Shown: positions 4,828 through 5,974 of the stretch, piece by piece
Layout of the letters: each line of letters starts with the position of its first letter
How positions within the stretch are numbered: position 1 is the first letter of the stretch
Origin: an uncultured Anaerolineales bacterium
GTDB lineage: Bacteria; Chloroflexota; Anaerolineae; Anaerolineales; Villigracilaceae
Reading direction: 5' to 3'
Length of the DNA: 5,974 bases
Assembly: GCA_938008865.1 (NCBI GenBank)
Contig: CALLJA010000535.1
Coordinates: 1-5,974, forward strand
Position numbers and translations under genes: made by a program
Notes under the pieces: model-generated
Seen by the model: only the letters and a program-made list of their open reading frames with translations
Told to the model about the DNA's origin: nothing
Databases searched by the model: none

Positions 4828-5733
4828 ATGAACAAGAAACCCATTTGGAAGACTTTGGCGGCCAGCCTGCTGCTGCTGGCCCTCACCGCCCTGACGGTCG
4901 GCGCCTGGCACGCGGACGTAGCTCTCTCGCTGTTGAATTCCTATCGCGCGGGCACGCTGACGGCGGAGCGGTTCCGCTACGAACTGGCCGCCTTCAACCT
5001 GGGCCAGAAGAACAGCGTCGTCCCGCTCGACTCGCGCGTCTCGCCGCTGGATGGCATGACGCAGGTGTACGTCCCCGAGGGGAAATTCCTGATGGGCGAT
5101 CCCGACGAGACTGGCGGCAAGGCCCCTGCTCACACCGTTTACCTCGATTCGTTCTGGATGGACCGCATCGAGGTCACGAACAGCATGTACGAGAAATGCG
5201 TAGCGGCGGGCAGCTGCACCCTGCCCACCAGCGTTAACCCGTATTACGGTCAATGGGTCTACCGAGACCATCCCATGGTGTACGTCACCTGGTTCCAGGC
5301 CGAGGCCTACTGCCAGTGGGCGGGCCGTCGCCTGCCGACCGAGGCCGAGTGGGAAAAAGCCGCCCGCGGCCCCGACGGCCGCCCCTACCCGTGGGGCGAC
5401 ACGCCGCCCAATCCGCGCCTGGCCAACTTCGACCAGACCCTGCGCGGCGAGGCCGCATCCGCCTACCGCTATCCGCTGGGGGCCAGCCCGTACGGCGTGC
5501 TCAACATGTCGGGCAACGTGCGCGAGTGGGTGGCCGATTGGTTCGCCGCCGACTACTATCAGCATTCCCCCAGCATTAACCCGCAAGGTCCCGCCGCGGG
5601 TACCGAGCGGTCGCTGCGCAGCGGCTCTTACAACGAAGACGCCAAAGAGATCGCCGTCTACCGCCGCTACAATCACGACCCGAAATCACCCGGGCTCAGC
5701 CGCGGATTCCGCTGCGCACAAAGCGCGCAATAA
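4828..5733 (+). CDS. Membrane-anchored SUMF1/FGE-like domain protein lacking the catalytic cysteines
   Basis: The 301-residue product has a short basic N-terminus (NKKPIWK), a hydrophobic segment at about 9-27 that fits a signal anchor or uncleaved signal peptide, a linker to about 75, and a formylglycine-generating-enzyme/SUMF1 fold (C-type-lectin-like) from about 78 to 297. Family motifs are VPEGKFLMGD (82-91), DRIEVTN (112-118), VTWFQAEAYCQWAG (153-166), RLPTEAEWEKAAR (168-180), YPWGD (187-191), MSGNVREWVADW (227-238) and GFRCA (293-297). True FGEs carry two copper-binding cysteines just after the GGSY motif. Here that segment is RSGSYNEDAKEIAVYRRYN (264-282), without a cysteine, so formylglycine formation is unlikely. 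Cys124 and Cys130 could form a disulfide outside the cytoplasm. Such proteins serve as binding or scaffold domains in several systems; its partner is unknown. No sulfatase gene is nearby. Confidence 0.9.
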   Translation: MNKKPIWKTLAASLLLLALTALTVGAWHADVALSLLNSYRAGTLTAERFRYELAAFNLGQKNSVVPLDSRVSPLDGMTQVYVPEGKFLMGDPDETGGKAPAHTVYLDSFWMDRIEVTNSMYEKCVAAGSCTLPTSVNPYYGQWVYRDHPMVYVTWFQAEAYCQWAGRRLPTEAEWEKAARGPDGRPYPWGDTPPNPRLANFDQTLRGEAASAYRYPLGASPYGVLNMSGNVREWVADWFAADYYQHSPSINPQGPAAGTERSLRSGSYNEDAKEIAVYRRYNHDPKSPGLSRGFRCAQSAQ

Positions 5734-5746
5734 TCCCCAGCCCATG

Positions 5747-5783
5747 AAAAAAGGTCCGCATCTTGTAGATGCGGACCTTTTTT
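5747..5783 (+). terminator. Strong intrinsic terminator, symmetric and probably bidirectional
   Basis: A perfect inverted repeat with 16-bp arms (5747-5762 and 5768-5783) and a TTGTA loop begins 13 nt after the SUMF1-like stop codon. The GC-containing core GGTCCGCATC/GATGCGGACC is 10 bp and is flanked by A6 on the left and T6 on the right, so it gives a hairpin plus U-tract on either strand. It closes the SUMF1-like gene as a single-gene unit and insulates it from the next gene. Confidence 0.95.
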
Positions 5784-5827
5784 CGCACAATCTTGTCTGG
5801 AAGTTTATCGTGCCTTTACATTCACAA

Positions 5828-5833
5828 TATAAG
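5828..5833 (+). promoter_or_regulatory. Candidate -10 box for the last gene
   Basis: TATAAG (5 of 6 matches to TATAAT), in an AT-richer stretch between the terminator and the exported-protein gene, lies 58 nt before the ATG. The hexamer 17 nt upstream, TTATCG (5805-5810), is only a weak -35. This region (5784-5891) shows no other gene or clear structure. Confidence 0.35.
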
Positions 5834-5891
5834 ATGGGGACAAGGTCGTGAACAAAAGCGACTTTTCAAATAACGAAACAAGGAAAATATC

Positions 5892-5974
5892 ATGTTCAAA
5901 ACGCTCAAACACATCCTGGCTGGCATTTTAGCCGCCGCCCTGCTGGTCGCCATTGGCGCAAGCGCGTACTCTGT
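5892..5974 (+). CDS. Exported protein, signal peptide only (partial, runs off window)
   Basis: An ATG with AAGGA 7 nt upstream opens 27 codons to the window edge. The peptide begins MFKTLKH, continues as an Ala/Leu/Ile-rich hydrophobic stretch (about residues 8-21), and reaches IGASAYS, where ASA-Y could be a signal peptidase I site near residue 25. No lipobox cysteine is seen before the edge. The mature protein is outside the window, so no function can be given. It follows a strong terminator and has its own candidate promoter, so it is transcribed independently of the SUMF1-like gene. Confidence 0.75.
   Translation, partial: MFKTLKHILAGILAAALLVAIGASAYS

Noticed and set aside
4818..5237. 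Plus-strand frame overlapping the start of the SUMF1-like gene
   Set aside because: Out of frame with the conserved domain, and the product has no family motif; the frame starting at 4828 carries all SUMF1 motifs.
4717..5676. Long open frame upstream of pepD on the minus strand
   Set aside because: It is mostly antisense to the clearly coding SUMF1-like gene, has low-complexity Gly/Val/Arg composition, and PepD homology begins exactly at 4716. Open antisense frames are common in GC-rich genes.

Overview
The window is a dense, GC-rich bacterial segment with six genes on the minus strand and two on the plus strand. Nothing fixes the phylum. The leaderless-looking promoters, the short one-domain mannose-6-phosphate isomerase, a SUMF1-type protein and a palindromic GTCATTGCGAGG-type dispersed repeat together fit an anaerobic or facultative Chloroflexota (Anaerolineae-like) genome. 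That assignment is inference, not a demonstrated result.

Layout, read in the direction of minus-strand transcription (right to left): pepD (M20-family aminoacyl-histidine dipeptidase, 4716 to 3283); an SDR-family reductase of FabG type (3198 to 2434); manA (class I mannose-6-phosphate isomerase, GTG start, 2418 to 1474); then a hydrogenase-maturation cluster hypA (1383 to 1042), hypB (910 to 254) and the first 84 codons of hypF (254 to the window edge). The fabG-manA gap is 15 bp and hypB-hypF overlap by one base (TAATG), so these pairs are probably co-transcribed. HypA and HypB deliver nickel to the [NiFe]-hydrogenase large subunit. HypF begins synthesis of the CN ligands of the active-site iron. 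No hydrogenase structural gene lies in the window.

The hyp cluster appears to have its own promoter in the 90-bp manA-hypA gap. A perfect TGTGAT-N4-ATCACA palindrome (1421-1436) lies upstream of a -10-like TAAAAT placed 9 nt before the hypA ATG, with no Shine-Dalgarno. Its centre would fall about 41-43 bp upstream of the predicted transcription start, the position used by class II CRP/FNR-type activators. Rex is the main alternative regulator. The hypA-hypB gap is filled almost exactly by a ~118-bp composite palindromic repeat with several alternative hairpins and short inverted ends.

To the right, a 111-bp divergent promoter region separates pepD from a plus-strand gene for a membrane-anchored SUMF1/formylglycine-generating-enzyme-like protein (4828-5733) that lacks the catalytic cysteine pair. 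It is followed by a strong, symmetric, probably bidirectional terminator (5747-5783). The window closes with the signal peptide of a second plus-strand gene (from 5892), otherwise unidentified.

I found no CRISPR array, tRNA, rRNA, transposase gene or phage gene, and no clear previously undescribed multi-gene system. The most interesting material is regulatory: the hyp promoter, the hypA-hypB repeat, and the shared -10/N9/ATG arrangement at two genes.
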